From Sphingomonas sp. 28-63-12 (GTDB lineage: Bacteria; Pseudomonadota; Alphaproteobacteria; Sphingomonadales; Sphingomonadaceae): a DNA stretch of 64,000 bases. Position 1 is the stretch's first letter, and each line of letters opens with the position of its first letter. This document shows positions 27,053 to 37,232 of the stretch, piece after piece. The stretch spans positions 27,395 through 91,394 of the forward strand of contig NCGD01000010.1 in the NCBI GenBank assembly GCA_002281535.1, given 5' to 3'. The notes below the pieces were generated by a model, which worked only from the letters and a program-made list of their open reading frames with translations, ran no database searches and had not been told where the DNA came from. A program made the translations under genes and the position numbers.

Positions 27053-29632
27053 ATGAACCTCGAAAAATTCACTGATCGCGCCAAGGGTTTTCTCCAGTCG
27101 GCGCAAACTGTTGCCATCCGCATGAGCCACCAGCGGATCGGGCCGGAACATCTGCTCAAGGCGCTGCTCGAGGACGAACAGGGCCTTGCGTCGGGACTGA
27201 TCAAGGCAGCCGGCGGTGATCCGGCGCGTGCGCTGAGTGAAACCGATCTGGCGCTCGGCAAGGTGCCGGCAGTCTCGGGCAGCGGCGCGCAGCAGGCACC
27301 GGGGCTCGACAATGATGCCGTCCGGCTGCTCGATCAGGCCGAGCAGGTCGCGCAGAAAGCGGGCGACAGCTATGTGACGGTCGAGCGGCTGCTGGTTGCG
27401 CTGGCGCTGTCACTCAATACCGTCGCTGGCAAGGCGATCAAGGCATCGGGTGCCACGCCTGAGGGTATCAACGCCGCGATCAACGAGCTGCGCAAGGGCC
27501 GCACCGCCGACACGGCCGGTGCCGAGGACCGCTACGACGCGCTCAAGAAATTTGCGCGTGACCTGACCCAGGCGGCGCGCGACGGTAAGCTCGATCCGGT
27601 GATCGGCCGCGACGAGGAAATCCGCCGTACCATCCAGATCCTCGCCCGTCGCACCAAGAACAACCCAGTGCTGATCGGCGAGCCCGGCGTCGGCAAGACC
27701 GCGATTGCCGAGGGCCTCGCGATTCGGATCGCCAATGGCGATGTACCCGATACGCTCAAAGGGCGGCGGCTGATGGCGCTCGATCTCGGCAGCCTGGTCG
27801 CGGGCGCCAAATATCGCGGCGAGTTCGAGGAACGGCTGAAAGGCGTGCTCGACGAGGTGCAGGCCGCCGAGGGCGATATCGTGCTTTTCATCGACGAGAT
27901 GCATCAGCTGATCGGTGCCGGCAAATCAGAGGGCGCAATGGATGCATCGAACTTGCTGAAGCCTGCACTGGCGCGCGGCGAACTGCACTGCGTCGGCGCG
28001 ACCACGCTCGACGAATATCGCAAGCATGTCGAGAAAGACCCAGCACTGCAGCGGCGCTTCCAGCCGGTGTTCGTCGGCGAGCCGACCGTGCCCGACACGG
28101 TCAGCATCCTGCGCGGCCTGAAGGAGAAATATGAGCTGCACCACGGTGTGCGGATCACCGATGCAGCGATCGTCGCGGCGGCAACCCTTTCCAATCGCTA
28201 TATCACCGATCGCTTTCTGCCCGACAAGGCAATCGATCTGATGGACGAGGCGGCGAGCCGCATCCGCATGGAAGTGGAAAGCAAGCCCGAGGAGATCGAG
28301 ACGCTCGACCGGCGGATCATCCAGCTCAAGATCGAGCGGGAGGCGCTGAAGCGCGAAACCGATGCGGCATCGAAGGACCGGCTGATTACGCTGGAGGGTG
28401 AGCTCGCCAATCTGGAGCAGCAATCCGCCGAACTGACCCAGCGTTGGCAGGCCGAGAAGGACAAGATCGCCGGTGAGGCCCGGATCAAGGAGCAGCTCGA
28501 TGCGGCCCGGCTCGAGGTCGAACAAGCGCAGCGCGCCGGGGATCTCGGCAAGATGGCTGAGCTCAATTACGGCACCATTCCGGCGCTGCAGAAACAGCTC
28601 GATGAAGCGCAGGGCCAGACCCAGGGCGCGATGCTCCGCGAGGAAGTGACGGCGGAGGATATCGCCGGAGTCGTCGCGCGCTGGACCGGGATTCCGGTCG
28701 AACGGATGATGGAGGGTGAGCGCGACAAGTTGCTCCAGATGGAGGAGACGATCGGCAAGCGCGTGATCGGCCAGAAGGAAGCCGTACGCGCGGTTTCGAC
28801 CGCGGTCCGGCGTGCGCGGGCAGGGTTGCAGGACCCGAACCGGCCGCTCGGTTCCTTCCTGTTCCTGGGGCCAACCGGGGTGGGCAAGACCGAGCTGACC
28901 AAGGCGCTCGCCGAATTCCTGTTCGACGACCCCGCCGCGATGGTGCGCATCGACATGAGCGAGTTCATGGAGAAGCACGCGGTAGCGCGGCTGATCGGCG
29001 CGCCGCCGGGCTATGTCGGCTATGAAGAGGGCGGTGTGCTGACTGAGGCGGTCCGGCGGCGGCCCTATCAGGTGATCCTGTTCGACGAGGTCGAAAAGGC
29101 GCATGGCGACGTGTTCAACGTGCTGTTGCAGGTGCTCGACGATGGCCGTTTGACCGATGGCCAGGGTCGGACGGTCGATTTCACCAATACGATCATCGTG
29201 CTCACCTCAAATCTGGGGAGCCAGTATCTGACCGCGCTTGAGGACGGACAGGACGTGTCCACTGTCGAGCCGCAGGTGATGGAGATGGTTCGCGCGCATT
29301 TCCGCCCGGAATTTCTCAACCGGCTCGACGAAATCGTGCTGTTCCACCGGCTCGGTCAGAGCGAGATGGCACCGATCGTCGACATCCAGGTCGAGCGGGT
29401 CCGCAAATTGCTGGCCGAGCGCAAGGTGACGATCGCGCTGACCGATGCTGCGCGCACCTGGCTCGGGCGGGTCGGCTATGATCCCGTCTATGGCGCCCGC
29501 CCACTCAAGCGCGCGGTTCAGCGCTATCTGCAGGACCCGCTCGCGGATCTGATCCTGTCAGGGGCGGTGAAGGATGGGGCGACGATTCACGCCGATGAGG
29601 GCGACGGAGCGCTGGCGATCAGCGTGACCTGA
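27053..29632 (+). CDS. clpB: ClpB, ATP-dependent disaggregase
   Basis: An 859-residue Hsp104/ClpB protein with an N-terminal domain ([20 protein letters not shown]), two AAA+ modules and a coiled-coil middle domain between them. Walker A motifs are GEPGVGKT (first module) and GPTGVGKT (second); Walker [11 protein letters not shown] and the corresponding second-module FDEVEKAH; pore loops [13 protein letters not shown] and GYVGYEEGG are clear. With DnaK it resolves aggregates after heat stress. It is housekeeping ClpB rather than ClpV: no secretion genes are nearby. A strong heat-shock-type promoter lies upstream. Confidence 0.97.
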   Translation: MNLEKFTDRAKGFLQSAQTVAIRMSHQRIGPEHLLKALLEDEQGLASGLIKAAGGDPARALSETDLALGKVPAVSGSGAQQAPGLDNDAVRLLDQAEQVAQKAGDSYVTVERLLVALALSLNTVAGKAIKASGATPEGINAAINELRKGRTADTAGAEDRYDALKKFARDLTQAARDGKLDPVIGRDEEIRRTIQILARRTKNNPVLIGEPGVGKTAIAEGLAIRIANGDVPDTLKGRRLMALDLGSLVAGAKYRGEFEERLKGVLDEVQAAEGDIVLFIDEMHQLIGAGKSEGAMDASNLLKPALARGELHCVGATTLDEYRKHVEKDPALQRRFQPVFVGEPTVPDTVSILRGLKEKYELHHGVRITDAAIVAAATLSNRYITDRFLPDKAIDLMDEAASRIRMEVESKPEEIETLDRRIIQLKIEREALKRETDAASKDRLITLEGELANLEQQSAELTQRWQAEKDKIAGEARIKEQLDAARLEVEQAQRAGDLGKMAELNYGTIPALQKQLDEAQGQTQGAMLREEVTAEDIAGVVARWTGIPVERMMEGERDKLLQMEETIGKRVIGQKEAVRAVSTAVRRARAGLQDPNRPLGSFLFLGPTGVGKTELTKALAEFLFDDPAAMVRIDMSEFMEKHAVARLIGAPPGYVGYEEGGVLTEAVRRRPYQVILFDEVEKAHGDVFNVLLQVLDDGRLTDGQGRTVDFTNTIIVLTSNLGSQYLTALEDGQDVSTVEPQVMEMVRAHFRPEFLNRLDEIVLFHRLGQSEMAPIVDIQVERVRKLLAERKVTIALTDAARTWLGRVGYDPVYGARPLKRAVQRYLQDPLADLILSGAVKDGATIHADEGDGALAISVT

Positions 29633-29980
29633 GCCGGACCGGCGCGACAATCCGGGATGCTGGCCTGCTGGCCCGGGCAGCGCCGGCCGCTGCCAGGGCG
29701 AGCACGCAGGCGAGGCACTGCGTTTGTGCGAGTACCATATCGCAGCCGGGCGTAGGGTGGCGGGGCAGGACGGCGCCGCTGTGCACGCAATCAAGGCTGG
29801 GATAAAATTCGGGCGTGACGGTCTGGGCCGGGACGGCATCCGGTCGAAACGCACGGTTCAAAGGACGGTCATCGGGCCCGGGCACCCGCAGCAGGCCAAG
29901 CAGCCGACGCCGCCGATCGCGCATAAAAAAAGGGGCTGTCTTGCGACAGCCCCTTTTCCTTTTGTCGACGCTCGACGTGG
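29633..29980. other. 348-bp gap between clpB and the TonB receptor
   Basis: Apart from the terminator at its right end I see no gene here. Several short frames cover it on both strands but none has a ribosome-binding site, family match or codon pattern that convinces; the best, on the minus strand from 29924 to 29619, has Cys-rich tail residues but overlaps the end of clpB. Confidence 0.6.
29925..29962. terminator. Bidirectional intrinsic terminator
   Basis: GGGGCTGTC (29932-29940) pairs perfectly with GACAGCCCC (29945-29953) around a TTGC loop. A T-run follows on the plus strand (TTTTCCTTTTG) and an A-run precedes it (giving T-run on the minus strand), so it can end both clpB readthrough and the TonB receptor gene, whose stop is at 29981. 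Confidence 0.9.
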
Positions 29981-32900
29981 TTAGAAGTTGACCTTCACAC
30001 CAGCGCGGAACTGACGCCCATAGATGTTGTTGCCGGCCTGGACCGGGTTGTAGAGATACGCACCATAGGTGACCGGGTCGATCGGTGGCAGGCGATCAAT
30101 CAGATTGAGCACGTTGCCATAGATCGTGAACTTGTCGGTGATTTTCGCCGTCAGGTTCATGTCGATCGTGATGTAGCTCTTCACGCGGGTACCCGTGCCA
30201 GGATAGCCAGGAGCCAAACCACCATCACGGTAGCCGGTGCCCTGATCCTGCGCCGAGAGATCGTAACCCGACGTGTAGTTTGCCGTCGTCGTCAGCGCGA
30301 TCGGACCACGCTCAATCGTGTTGGTCCAGTGACCGCGCCAGCGGAACGTGCCCGAGCCGGCGGTCAGGTTGAAGTTACCCAACGTGTCGACATAGGTTTC
30401 CTTGGTGCCGTCCGGGAAGGTCGTGCTCAGTTCCAGCGTCAAGCTGGCTTCCAGGTCGGTCGTCAGCGTGTAGTCGCCAAGGTGGAACTTGCCGTTGGCG
30501 CCGAAATCGATGCCTTCCGACTTCTGCGAGTTGGCGTTGATCAGCTGCGTCTGCACGAAGGCGATACGCGGCCGGGCACCCGGGTTGTTCACGTCCGGCG
30601 CGTCAGGGACCACATTGTAGCCGGCGGGGATTGCCGTGCCGGCATAATATGCCGCCACTGCCGGTGCCGACGTTGGCGTGGTGATGACGCCCGTCTTCTT
30701 GATGTTGTAGTAATCGACCGTGAACGAGACGTTCTTGAATGGCTCGAACAGAATGCCTGCGGTGAAGCTGCGCGACTTTTCAGGCTGAAGATTAGGCGAA
30801 GCCAGCGTCGTCAGACCGATCGAGTATTGCGTCAGATATTGCGGGCATGCCGTGTTTGCCGTCGCGTTGACGGCGCAAGCGGCACCATATTGCGCGCGGA
30901 AGGTCGATGGGATGTTCGTGACCGACTGCGACACATAGCCGGTGGTTGGCAACGCGTTAGCTTCAGCAAAGCTTGGGATGCGGAAACCACGCGAATAGGT
31001 GCCCCGCAACACGAGCTGGCGGATCGGCTTCAGCTTGAAGCCAAACTTCGGTGAGAAAGCGCTCTGCCCCGAAGAATAGCTGTCATAACGGCCGGAAGCA
31101 TTCAGTTCGAGCTGGTCGATGACCGGCGCGCTGATTTCGTAGAAGCCAGATGCGACCGTACGATTGCCCGACGTACCAAAGGCGTTCAGCGTGAAGTAGC
31201 GCTGCGTTGGCCCGTTATAATCGGGGTTGGAGCTGGGCGCGTTGACGGCTTCGTAATAGAACGACCCACCGCCGCCGAGCTGCAGCGGACCACCTGGCAA
31301 GTCGAACAACGCCTTGTTGAACGTTGCCTGCACCTGATAAAGATCAGACGTTGCATTGGTGATGTTGTCCGGCCGCAGATAGTTGTTGACGGCCGCGCTG
31401 TTGAGCTCGGGATTGACGAAGTTGTAGGTGCCGTCGCCGATCACATCCAGCAGATGCTGGATATAGACATAGCCCTTCTGCAGACGACGCAGATCGGTGT
31501 GCATCGCGGTCGCATCGACCTTGTAGCCGACGTCACCGAAGATCGTGCCGCTGATACCGGCAGCTGCACGGTAAACCTTGCTCGTCGTTTCATTGTAGGT
31601 GCGATCCGCCGGACGACCGGTCAGACGGGCAACCTGGCCCTGCGCCGCGAACGGGTTGTTCGGGTTCAGGCGACGATCGGCAGCGGTGTCGCAATTGACG
31701 CGCGCGGCGCAGACATACACTGGCAATGCCAGAATGCCCGAGCCAGGAGCGAGCGGCACTGCAAAGGCCGTCGAGGTTGAGAAGCGCGGATTGGCGATAC
31801 CGGTTGGCGCATTGCCAAGGATCGTTGCAGGGAAGCTGCTATAGCTCGATTGGGTCTGCTGGAAGTTGACCGCCAGATAGGCTTCCGACGAATCGCCAAC
31901 CTTGGCCGTGAACCGGGCCGAACCGCCAAAGCGTTCGATCCGCGGCGCGACGACCTGGTAATCGTTCACATAATCTTCCTGGCAGATGATGCCCGAAGGT
32001 GCCGCCGTGCCCGCTGCCGTCAGCTCGGCTGCCGACAGAGTCGTCGAGCTGCCGCCATAGCAAGGGCTGGTTGGGTTGAGCTTCTGATAGCGACCCTGCG
32101 CAACGCCACCGTTCTGCACGCCGTTCGAATAACCGACATTGGTGTAGGGACGGACATAATAGTCATAGGGAAGCGCGAAACCGGTAAAGCTGCCATCGGC
32201 ATTGCGGCCGTTGAAAATGCCGTTCGGGCCGCCGATGCCCTGCTGGTTGGCCGAATTGAACGGTGCCGGCAGATCGCGGTTCGAAACTTCACCGCTGCGA
32301 TAGTAGAAGCCGCTGATATAGGCGTTGAAGCCCTTCTCATCGAGATCGCCGGTGCCGGCGGTCAGCGTCAGGCGCTGGTTGGGGGCATCGCCGCGCTGGG
32401 AAACACCGGCTTCGGCGCGCGCCGAAATGCCCGTGAACTTGCGCTTGGTGATGATGTTGACGACGCCCGCGATGGCATCGGCACCATAGCTCGACGATGC
32501 ACCGTCGCGCAGCACTTCAACGCGCTCGACGATATCGTCAGGGATGGTGTTGAGATCGACGAAGTTGCGCGAGCCATCATCCGCGAGCGGATAATAAGCG
32601 GCACGCAGGCCATCGAACAGCACCAGGGTCGAGTTGGTCGACAGACCGCGCAGCGAAACCGACGATGCGCCGCCCGCAAACGCGCCATTGGCAGTGAACG
32701 AGTTGGTCAGCGACGGGCCGTTGTTCGACGACAGCTGCTGCAGCGCGTCCTGAACGGTGTTGATGCCGCGCTTGTCGAGGTTTTCCTGGGTCAACGTCGT
32801 CACTGGCGACACGCCCTCGGTGTCGGTGCGACGGAACAGCGTGCCGGTCACCACGATGTCGGCATCGCCGGTCGTTGCGGTGGCTGGCGCCGGTGCGGTT

Positions 32901-33004
32901 GGTGCGGTCTGCGCGAAGGCGGGCGTTGCCCCGATAGCGAGAACCATCGGCGCAGCGGCCGACAGCAATGCCATTTTATGCGCAAGTTTCGTTGATTTTG
33001 CCAA
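29981..33004 (-). CDS. TonB-dependent outer-membrane receptor
   Basis: A 1007-residue receptor: signal peptide (KLAHKMALLSAAAPMVLAIG, cleaved near AFA-QT), a plug domain beginning DIVVTGTLFRRTDTEGVSPV with an RVEVLRDGASSSYGADAIAG motif, and a long beta-barrel ending in Phe (FRAGVKVNF). No FecR/anti-sigma signalling extension or CarboxypepD domain is apparent at the N-terminus. The start is TTG at 33004 with AAGGGG upstream; the next in-frame ATG would leave the signal peptide without its basic residues. It takes up an unidentified ligand, possibly a peptide or carbohydrate given the nearby hydrolases. Confidence 0.93.
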   Translation of the reverse strand: MAKSTKLAHKMALLSAAAPMVLAIGATPAFAQTAPTAPAPATATTGDADIVVTGTLFRRTDTEGVSPVTTLTQENLDKRGINTVQDALQQLSSNNGPSLTNSFTANGAFAGGASSVSLRGLSTNSTLVLFDGLRAAYYPLADDGSRNFVDLNTIPDDIVERVEVLRDGASSSYGADAIAGVVNIITKRKFTGISARAEAGVSQRGDAPNQRLTLTAGTGDLDEKGFNAYISGFYYRSGEVSNRDLPAPFNSANQQGIGGPNGIFNGRNADGSFTGFALPYDYYVRPYTNVGYSNGVQNGGVAQGRYQKLNPTSPCYGGSSTTLSAAELTAAGTAAPSGIICQEDYVNDYQVVAPRIERFGGSARFTAKVGDSSEAYLAVNFQQTQSSYSSFPATILGNAPTGIANPRFSTSTAFAVPLAPGSGILALPVYVCAARVNCDTAADRRLNPNNPFAAQGQVARLTGRPADRTYNETTSKVYRAAAGISGTIFGDVGYKVDATAMHTDLRRLQKGYVYIQHLLDVIGDGTYNFVNPELNSAAVNNYLRPDNITNATSDLYQVQATFNKALFDLPGGPLQLGGGGSFYYEAVNAPSSNPDYNGPTQRYFTLNAFGTSGNRTVASGFYEISAPVIDQLELNASGRYDSYSSGQSAFSPKFGFKLKPIRQLVLRGTYSRGFRIPSFAEANALPTTGYVSQSVTNIPSTFRAQYGAACAVNATANTACPQYLTQYSIGLTTLASPNLQPEKSRSFTAGILFEPFKNVSFTVDYYNIKKTGVITTPTSAPAVAAYYAGTAIPAGYNVVPDAPDVNNPGARPRIAFVQTQLINANSQKSEGIDFGANGKFHLGDYTLTTDLEASLTLELSTTFPDGTKETYVDTLGNFNLTAGSGTFRWRGHWTNTIERGPIALTTTANYTSGYDLSAQDQGTGYRDGGLAPGYPGTGTRVKSYITIDMNLTAKITDKFTIYGNVLNLIDRLPPIDPVTYGAYLYNPVQAGNNIYGRQFRAGVKVNF

Positions 33005-33300
33005 ATTCTTAACCCCTTTTTCTAACCCCCCGAGCCGCCGAAGACAGGCTTGGAAGGTTGATTGTCAGCCGCAAACATCCCCCAAAGTGGATGAGCGACG
33101 CTGCGTTAAGACTGGACAGTAAGCCCCTTGCTGTAAAGGTGTCATTCAGTTTGGCCTGTCAACTTTTGGAACATAGTATCTAAAATGCCACATTAATGAC
33201 CGGGCTGAGTCATAAAATTACAAGGGTTTGGCACAGGATTCCGCCACCGCAGCGGACGGTGGGCGGCAGGCATTGACGTTGGCGATTGGTGGTCTGCTGC
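33005..33300. other. Gap upstream of the TonB receptor
   Basis: Relatively A+T-rich in its left half and free of genes. On the minus strand TTGACA occurs at 33162-33157 but a good -10 is lacking. A hairpin CCGCCACCG (33241-33249)/CGGT-G-GGCGG (33257-33266) with one bulge lies near the end of the M23 gene, without a T-run. Nothing else is evident. Confidence 0.4.
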
Positions 33301-34260
33301 CTATTGAACGACAGGCATCGGACCGGCGAGGAGCAGCGGATCGATTCGGCTGTCACGCCATTTCAGGCTCCAGTGAAGATGCGGGCCGGTTGCCCGCCCG
33401 GTCATGCCGACCGCGCCGATTCGTTGGCCACGCCTTACAGTCTCGCCCACCCGCACATCGATCCGGCTCAGGTGGAGAAAGGCGCTGTTGAGCCCCATGC
33501 CATGATCGATCATCAGCAGATTACCTTCGAGCGTGAAGGGATGGTCCGCCGCCAGAATGACCACGCCGTCAGCCGGCGCCATCACCGGCGTGCCCGCCGG
33601 CTGGGCAATGTCGCTGCCTGAGTGATAGCTGCCCGCCTCGCCATTCTTGTAGATACGCTGCGAGCCGAACATGCCCGACAGCCGGCCGACCACCGGCCAC
33701 AGAAATGGCTGCTGCCACCCTGAGGAAATAACGCTGATCCGCCGCGCCGCATTGATCTGGTCCAGTTCGGCCGGGCGCAGCCGGTTGAACTCCTCGCTCG
33801 GCTGGGCAAAGCGCGGCAGCGAATCGAGCCGCTCGATATTCCACGCGCGCGCCGCGACCGCCAAGGGTTGATCGACATGCCGCCCGTCCTCGAGCGTCGC
33901 CGAGAGCATCGCCGTCGGCGGCGCATCGCGATCAAAGGCGATCAGGAAGCGGCCGTCCGGCGCCATCGGCAACGGCGCGCCGTTGAAGCTGAGCAGGGTG
34001 GTGCCAGCAGGCGCTGTGCCGATCACCGCGCCGCCCTGAATAAGCGGGCCCGACAGGCGAAAGCCGGTTTGCGTGAGCAGGCGCTGGCCCATCACCGAAG
34101 GGGCCGGCTTTGCGGCGGCAGGCGTCGCGACGGGCACCGGCCTGGCGCCGGCCACGGCGCGCGCAGTGGCGGTGGCGGTGGCGGTGGCGGTGGCCAGCGT
34201 CGCGATCAGGACGGCTGCCCCCAGCCAATGCAATGCGCGATGCCCCCCGGGGCGCATCAT
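33301..34260 (-). CDS. M23-family murein endopeptidase (LytM domain)
   Basis: A 319-residue protein. The N-terminus (MMRPGGHRALHWLGAAVLIATLATATATATA) is a signal or membrane segment with a threonine-alanine repeat. The C-terminal LytM domain shows the zinc ligands HSGSDIAQPAG (H and D) and HLHWSLKWRDSRIDP, as in lysostaphin-type endopeptidases; the zinc site is complete, so it may be active rather than a degenerate NlpD/EnvC-type activator. Expected to cleave peptidoglycan cross-bridges in the periplasm. The start overlaps the DUF2093 stop (ATGATG context). Confidence 0.9.
   Translation of the reverse strand: MMRPGGHRALHWLGAAVLIATLATATATATATARAVAGARPVPVATPAAAKPAPSVMGQRLLTQTGFRLSGPLIQGGAVIGTAPAGTTLLSFNGAPLPMAPDGRFLIAFDRDAPPTAMLSATLEDGRHVDQPLAVAARAWNIERLDSLPRFAQPSEEFNRLRPAELDQINAARRISVISSGWQQPFLWPVVGRLSGMFGSQRIYKNGEAGSYHSGSDIAQPAGTPVMAPADGVVILAADHPFTLEGNLLMIDHGMGLNSAFLHLSRIDVRVGETVRRGQRIGAVGMTGRATGPHLHWSLKWRDSRIDPLLLAGPMPVVQ
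34166..34194. repeat. Hexamer microsatellite in the M23 gene
   Basis: Almost five copies of GTGGCG (29 bases) lie inside the M23 coding sequence and translate as a run of alternating Thr and Ala in the signal region. Because the unit is a multiple of three, slippage would change length without shifting the frame. Confidence 0.7.
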
Positions 34261-34457
34261 GCCGGTGCCATCGCTGCCATGGCGATCGCCGCGCTGGCAT
34301 AGGGTTGTTGCAGTGCCACGCTCCAATAGCGCAGCGCGTCGAGCGGAATCCGCTCCCCGGTGACGGCGCAATCGACATGATCGCCCGGCGCCAGCACGCG
34401 AAAGCTGTTGGCCATATAATGGAGCCGGGCGGCGCGATCGGTATTCGACATCAACAT
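34257..34457 (-). CDS. DUF2093 domain protein
   Basis: A 66-residue protein matching DUF2093: ARLHYMANSFRVLAPGDHV, CAVTGERIPLDALRYWSVALQQPYASA. The conserved Cys and the LRYWS motif are family hallmarks. Function is unknown; it is an alphaproteobacterial orphan domain, often next to xseA. AGGA lies about 9 bases before the ATG at 34457. It is followed directly, with overlapping ATG, by the M23 peptidase and preceded by xseA at 45 bases, which suggests one operon. Confidence 0.85.
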   Translation of the reverse strand: MLMSNTDRAARLHYMANSFRVLAPGDHVDCAVTGERIPLDALRYWSVALQQPYASAAIAMAAMAPA

Positions 34458-34501
34458 GGCAAGCTTTCCTGAACGGGCCGGCGAGCAGTCCTTCCTGCCC
34501 C

Positions 34502-35890
34502 TTATAGCAGGCTGGGTTGTTCGCTGGCGGGTTTTTCATAGGACCTTGGTGGCGCGCGCTCAACCCGCGCTGCAACGCTGCCGTCACCGAAATTGAGCGT
34601 CAGCGCACCGGCCGCCCGCGCCTCGGCCGCGCTGGTCACCACACCGCCGCTGCGCGCTTCGACCAGCACATAGCCGCGCTTGAGCAGTCCCTTGGGGTTG
34701 AGCGCATCGATCAGCTTGCCGGTCCGGTCAAGCCGGTCCTGCGCCGCCGCCAGCTGGCGCGCCAGCATGGCCGGGCGCAGCACCGCACCGGCACGGTCAA
34801 GCTGGCCACGCCCGCGTGTCACCCGCGCTTCGAGCGCACGATCAAGCCGGGCGCCCAGCTCATCGGCCTTTTGCCGCTGCGGTCCGAGCAGCGCATCGCG
34901 CCGGGGCAGCAGCCGTGCCAGCGCCGCCAGCCGCTCGCGACCGCGTTCCTGATAGCGCCGCGCGCAGCGTTCGGCGCGCAAGGCATAGCCGGCGACGGCC
35001 GCGATCAGGTCAGCGCGGACTGGCACCGCGATCTCGGCGGCAGCGGTCGGGGTCGGGGCGCGCAGATCGGCCGCAAAGTCGGAGAGGCTTGTGTCGGTTT
35101 CATGCCCCACCGCCGAGATCAGCGAGATCGAGCAGCCGGCGATGGCGCGCACCACCACTTCCTCGTTAAACGCCCAGAGATCCTCGATCGACCCGCCACC
35201 CCGCGCGACGATCACCAGATCGGGGCGCGGCACCGGCCCGCCCGGAGCAATCGCATCAAAGCCACGCACTGCCGCCGCAATCTGCCCGGCTGCCGCCTCA
35301 CCCTGCACCGCGACCGGCCAGACGATGACATGGCTGGGGAACCGGTCCGCCAGCCGGTGAAGAATGTCGCGAATCACCGCCCCGGTCGGCGAAGTGACGA
35401 CGCCAATCGTGCGCGGCAAAAAAGGCAGCGTCTGCTTGCGCGCCGGATCGAACAACCCCTCGCCGGCCAGCTTGGCCTTGAGCTTTTCGAACAGCGCCAT
35501 CAGCGCGCCTTCGCCTGCCAGCTCCATCCGGTCGATCACGATCTGATATTTCGACCGGCCGGGATAGGTGGTGAGCTTGCCGGTGGCGATGACCTCGATG
35601 CCGTCCTGGGGGGTGAAGGCCAGCGCGTTGGCCGCACCCTTCCAGATCACCGCATCGATCACCGCGCTGTCATCCTTCAGCGCCAGATAGACATGGCCGG
35701 AAACCGCACGCTTATAGCCCGATATCTCGCCGCGCAGCCGGACATGCCCGAATTCGCCCTCGACAAAGCGCTTGAGCTTCAGCGACAGCTCGCCAACGCT
35801 GAGGGGGACTGCATTGTCCCCGGGGATGGTCTCGGCTACCAGCCGGGCGCCGCTGCCATCCTGGCCGTCTTCGGGGAAATTGTTGATCAT
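34502..35890 (-). CDS. xseA: Exodeoxyribonuclease VII large subunit
   Basis: A 462-residue XseA: an N-terminal OB-fold ([27 protein letters not shown], about residues 40-66), the catalytic GxxR/Asp-rich core ([24 protein letters not shown] and [20 protein letters not shown]), and a long coiled-coil-rich C-terminal helical region. Together with XseB it degrades single-stranded DNA. The chosen start [12 protein letters not shown] at 35890 has AGGAC 5 bases upstream; it overlaps the purD start by two bases. XseB is not visible nearby. Confidence 0.94.
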   Translation of the reverse strand: MINNFPEDGQDGSGARLVAETIPGDNAVPLSVGELSLKLKRFVEGEFGHVRLRGEISGYKRAVSGHVYLALKDDSAVIDAVIWKGAANALAFTPQDGIEVIATGKLTTYPGRSKYQIVIDRMELAGEGALMALFEKLKAKLAGEGLFDPARKQTLPFLPRTIGVVTSPTGAVIRDILHRLADRFPSHVIVWPVAVQGEAAAGQIAAAVRGFDAIAPGGPVPRPDLVIVARGGGSIEDLWAFNEEVVVRAIAGCSISLISAVGHETDTSLSDFAADLRAPTPTAAAEIAVPVRADLIAAVAGYALRAERCARRYQERGRERLAALARLLPRRDALLGPQRQKADELGARLDRALEARVTRGRGQLDRAGAVLRPAMLARQLAAAQDRLDRTGKLIDALNPKGLLKRGYVLVEARSGGVVTSAAEARAAGALTLNFGDGSVAARVERAPPRSYEKPASEQPSLL

Positions 35891-37154
35891 GAACGTCCTG
35901 CTGATCGGATCTGGCGGCCGCGAGCATGCGCTGGCGTGGAAACTGGCACAATCGCCGGGCCTCACCACCCTGTATGCCGCACCCGGCAATCCGGGCATAG
36001 CCCGGCATGCGACAATCGCGCCAATCGATCCGGCCGATCATCGCGGTATCATTGATTTCTGCCTGCGCAATTCGATCCAGCTGGTCGTGATCGGGCCCGA
36101 GGCGCCACTGGTCGACGGGCTCGCCGACAATCTGCGGACGATGAAGATTGCGGTGTTCGGCCCCGATGCCAAGGCGGCCCGGCTCGAAGGATCGAAAGGC
36201 TTTACCAAGGATCTGTGCAAGCGCGCCAAAATCCCGACCGCGCGCTATGCGCGGGTCACGTCGCGTGACGGCGCGCTGGCGGCGCTCGACGATTTCGGCA
36301 TGCCGGTGGTGATCAAGGCGGACGGCCTTGCGGCGGGCAAGGGCGTGACGATCGCCAGCACGCGTGACGAGGCCGAAGCGGCGCTGGACGGCATGTTCGG
36401 CAAATCGGGCGGTGATGCGGTAATCGAGGAGTTTCTGGAGGGCGAGGAAGCAAGCCTGTTCGTCCTGACCGACGGCGTGACGATCATGGCCTTCGGATCG
36501 GCCCAGGATCACAAGCGGGTCGGCGAGGGGGACACTGGCCCCAATACCGGCGGCATGGGCGCCTATAGCCCGGCCCGGGTGCTTACGCCGGCGCTTGAAG
36601 CCCAGGCGATCACAACGATCATCGCGCCGACGGTGAAGGCAATGGCCGATGCCGGCACGCCTTTTTCAGGCGTCCTGTACGCCGGGCTGATGCTCACCAC
36701 CGACGGCCCCAAGCTGATCGAATATAATGCGCGCTTCGGCGATCCCGAATGCCAGGTGCTGATGCTGCGGCTGGAGAGCGATCTGCTCGCGCTGATGCTC
36801 GCGACCGCGCAGGGGACGCTGGCGGATTGCCCGTCGCCCGTCTTTGCCGACGATGTCGCGCTGACGGTAGTGATGGCCGCGCGCGGCTATCCCGGCACGC
36901 CGGAAACCGGCGGCGCGATTGGTGATCTGACCGCAGCCGAGACGGATGGCGTGCAAGTCTTTCAGGCCGGTACCAGCCTGGTAGACGGCGCGCTGGTCGC
37001 CAGCGGCGGCCGCGTGCTGGCAGTCAGCGCACGCGGGCGTGACGTCCAAGCGGCACAGGCGCTGGCCTATCGCGGCGTCGATGCCCTCGATTTTCCCAGC
37101 GGCTTCTGCCGGCGCGACATTGGCTGGCGCGAAATTGCGCGCGAATCGGCCTGA
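35889..37154 (+). CDS. purD: Phosphoribosylamine-glycine ligase
   Basis: A 421-residue ATP-grasp ligase joining phosphoribosylamine and glycine to GAR in purine synthesis. Visible: [41 protein letters not shown]-grasp loops ([16 protein letters not shown]) and [22 protein letters not shown], metal/ligand site [14 protein letters not shown]. Its ATG overlaps the divergent xseA ATG (CATG at 35888-35891). GGGGA lies rather far (about 11 bases) from the start, so translation may be weak or the promoter lies within xseA. Confidence 0.95.
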   Translation: MNVLLIGSGGREHALAWKLAQSPGLTTLYAAPGNPGIARHATIAPIDPADHRGIIDFCLRNSIQLVVIGPEAPLVDGLADNLRTMKIAVFGPDAKAARLEGSKGFTKDLCKRAKIPTARYARVTSRDGALAALDDFGMPVVIKADGLAAGKGVTIASTRDEAEAALDGMFGKSGGDAVIEEFLEGEEASLFVLTDGVTIMAFGSAQDHKRVGEGDTGPNTGGMGAYSPARVLTPALEAQAITTIIAPTVKAMADAGTPFSGVLYAGLMLTTDGPKLIEYNARFGDPECQVLMLRLESDLLALMLATAQGTLADCPSPVFADDVALTVVMAARGYPGTPETGGAIGDLTAAETDGVQVFQAGTSLVDGALVASGGRVLAVSARGRDVQAAQALAYRGVDALDFPSGFCRRDIGWREIARESA

Positions 37155-37232
37155 GCAAGGGGCCACGCAGTTGGTTGTCGGCCGGACTGCCGTTAGACAG
37201 GCCCCCCGGTCGGACCGGAACGGAGTGATGAT

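Noticed and set aside
27053-29632. ClpB as a ClpV of a type VI secretion system
   Set aside because: Its N-terminal domain and full length match housekeeping ClpB, its promoter is heat-shock type, and no secretion genes are nearby.
29619-29924. Minus-strand 101-residue frame between clpB and the TonB receptor
   Set aside because: No ribosome-binding site or family match; it overlaps the end of clpB and is dominated by Arg/Pro/Ala in the way of antisense noise.
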